From JBCDAP01 sp038747915 (GTDB taxonomy: Bacteria; Planctomycetota; Phycisphaerae; Phycisphaerales; UBA1924), in the NCBI GenBank assembly GCA_038747915.1, contig JBCDJJ010000127.1, forward strand, positions 1-6,136: a stretch of DNA of 6,136 bases, written 5' to 3'. Position 1 is the first letter of the stretch, and every line of letters starts with the position of its first letter. Below are positions 5,758-6,136 of the stretch, piece by piece. The translations under genes were made by a program, and so were the position numbers. The notes below the pieces were generated by a model. The model ran no database searches. It was not told the origin of the DNA and worked only from the letters and a program-made list of their open reading frames with translations.

Positions 5758-6136
5758 TCACACGTCTGCCCCATCGCGCCGCGACGCGTTCCGCTGACGC
5801 ACCCGCTGCATCAACGCCGGAACCTGCTCGAGCCGAGACCGACGCGACGCCTTCCACGCCGCCCGATCGCGGATCTCCAGCCGATCCTTCGCGCCAACCA
5901 ACACCACCTCCGACCCGAGCCCGACGAGCTCGAGCAGATCCTCCGGCAACCGAACCCGACCGGCGGCGTCTTGCGGCAACCGCGAGGCCAATCCGAACAG
6001 CGTCGTCTCCAGCTCCGCCTCGTCCTCGTCCGGCGTCAGCGACAACCCGTCCGTCGACGCCGCCCGCTCGAAGCTCCGCTCCGTGTAGAGCCGGATCAAA
6101 TTCGATGACAGATCCCCCGCGTCCCCAACGACCCAC
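5758..6136 (-). CDS. mraZ: MraZ-like regulator, C-terminal part (5' end beyond the window)
   Basis: About 125 codons are visible before the TGA stop; the reading frame stays open to the window edge, so the start is missing. The segment GLASRLPQDAAGRVRLPEDL followed by LELVGLGSEVVLVGAKDRLE and IRDRAAWKA matches the second SpoVT/AbrB-like repeat of MraZ proteins, whose usual form is D-x-x-GRV-x-IP, then G-L-x-x-EVV-x-VG, then R-x-EIW-x-x-x-AW. MraZ is a DNA-binding regulator that normally opens the division and cell-wall (dcw) cluster and represses it. The stretch before the repeat (about 45 residues, acidic just ahead of it) would be the inter-repeat linker, so roughly the first AbrB repeat is off the window. 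Unusually, the next gene downstream is not rsmH; 332 nt of non-coding DNA and a terminator follow. A more distant AbrB-type regulator is the alternative. An internal TTG at 6099 is not a credible start. Confidence 0.72.
   Translation of the reverse strand, partial: WVVGDAGDLSSNLIRLYTERSFERAASTDGLSLTPDEDEAELETTLFGLASRLPQDAAGRVRLPEDLLELVGLGSEVVLVGAKDRLEIRDRAAWKASRRSRLEQVPALMQRVRQRNASRRDGADV

Noticed and set aside
5476..6108. 210-codon open frame on the plus strand opposite mraZ and the structured region
   Set aside because: Arg/Pro-rich shadow of mraZ with no recognisable domain and no ribosome site.
1..6136. CRISPR array, insertion sequence, tRNA or attachment site
   Set aside because: I saw no spaced direct repeats, transposase ORF, terminal inverted repeats or cloverleaf in the window.

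Overview
The window is high-GC bacterial DNA (roughly two thirds G+C by eye). Every supported gene is on the minus strand, so the window reads from right to left. It holds the 3' part of an MraZ-type regulator gene (right edge), a long structured non-coding stretch ending in a very good intrinsic terminator, a TetR-family repressor gene, and a two-gene operon for a tripartite efflux pump (periplasmic adaptor plus RND permease) that runs to the left edge. An RND pump with a periplasmic adaptor implies a diderm organism. High GC, a MraZ whose next gene is not rsmH, and a stand-alone TetR/adaptor/RND cassette would fit a Planctomycetota (Phycisphaerae-like) or similar genome, but that placement is a weak inference.

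Layout from right to left. 6136-5758: MraZ-like C-terminal part, 5' end outside the window. 5757-5426: no convincing ORF, several strong GC-rich hairpins. 5425-5385: intrinsic terminator with GAAA loop and T7 tract on the minus strand. 5384-5267: the tetR upstream region, with a degenerate operator, a separate 18-nt dyad, a perfect 15-nt operator and a promoter whose -35 lies inside that operator. 5266-4532: TetR regulator, apparently leaderless. 4531-4426: 106-bp intergenic region with a second copy of the operator (17-nt palindrome). 4425-3238: periplasmic adaptor. 3248-144: RND permease, overlapping the adaptor by 11 nt. 143-1: non-coding tail with a hairpin and an 18-base poly-C run.

How the parts work together: the palindrome TTGACGA-N-TCGTCAA occurs upstream of both tetR and the adaptor gene. 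The direct reading is that the TetR protein represses its own gene and the pump operon, and that a ligand (probably a pump substrate) relieves both. No outer-membrane channel gene is in the window, so the pump would need a TolC-like partner encoded elsewhere. The most notable points are the duplicated operator with its extra neighbouring sites, the leaderless promoter geometry of tetR, the unexplained structured region between mraZ and its terminator, and the non-canonical transmembrane proton-relay residues of the permease. I did not find a clearly new multi-gene system.
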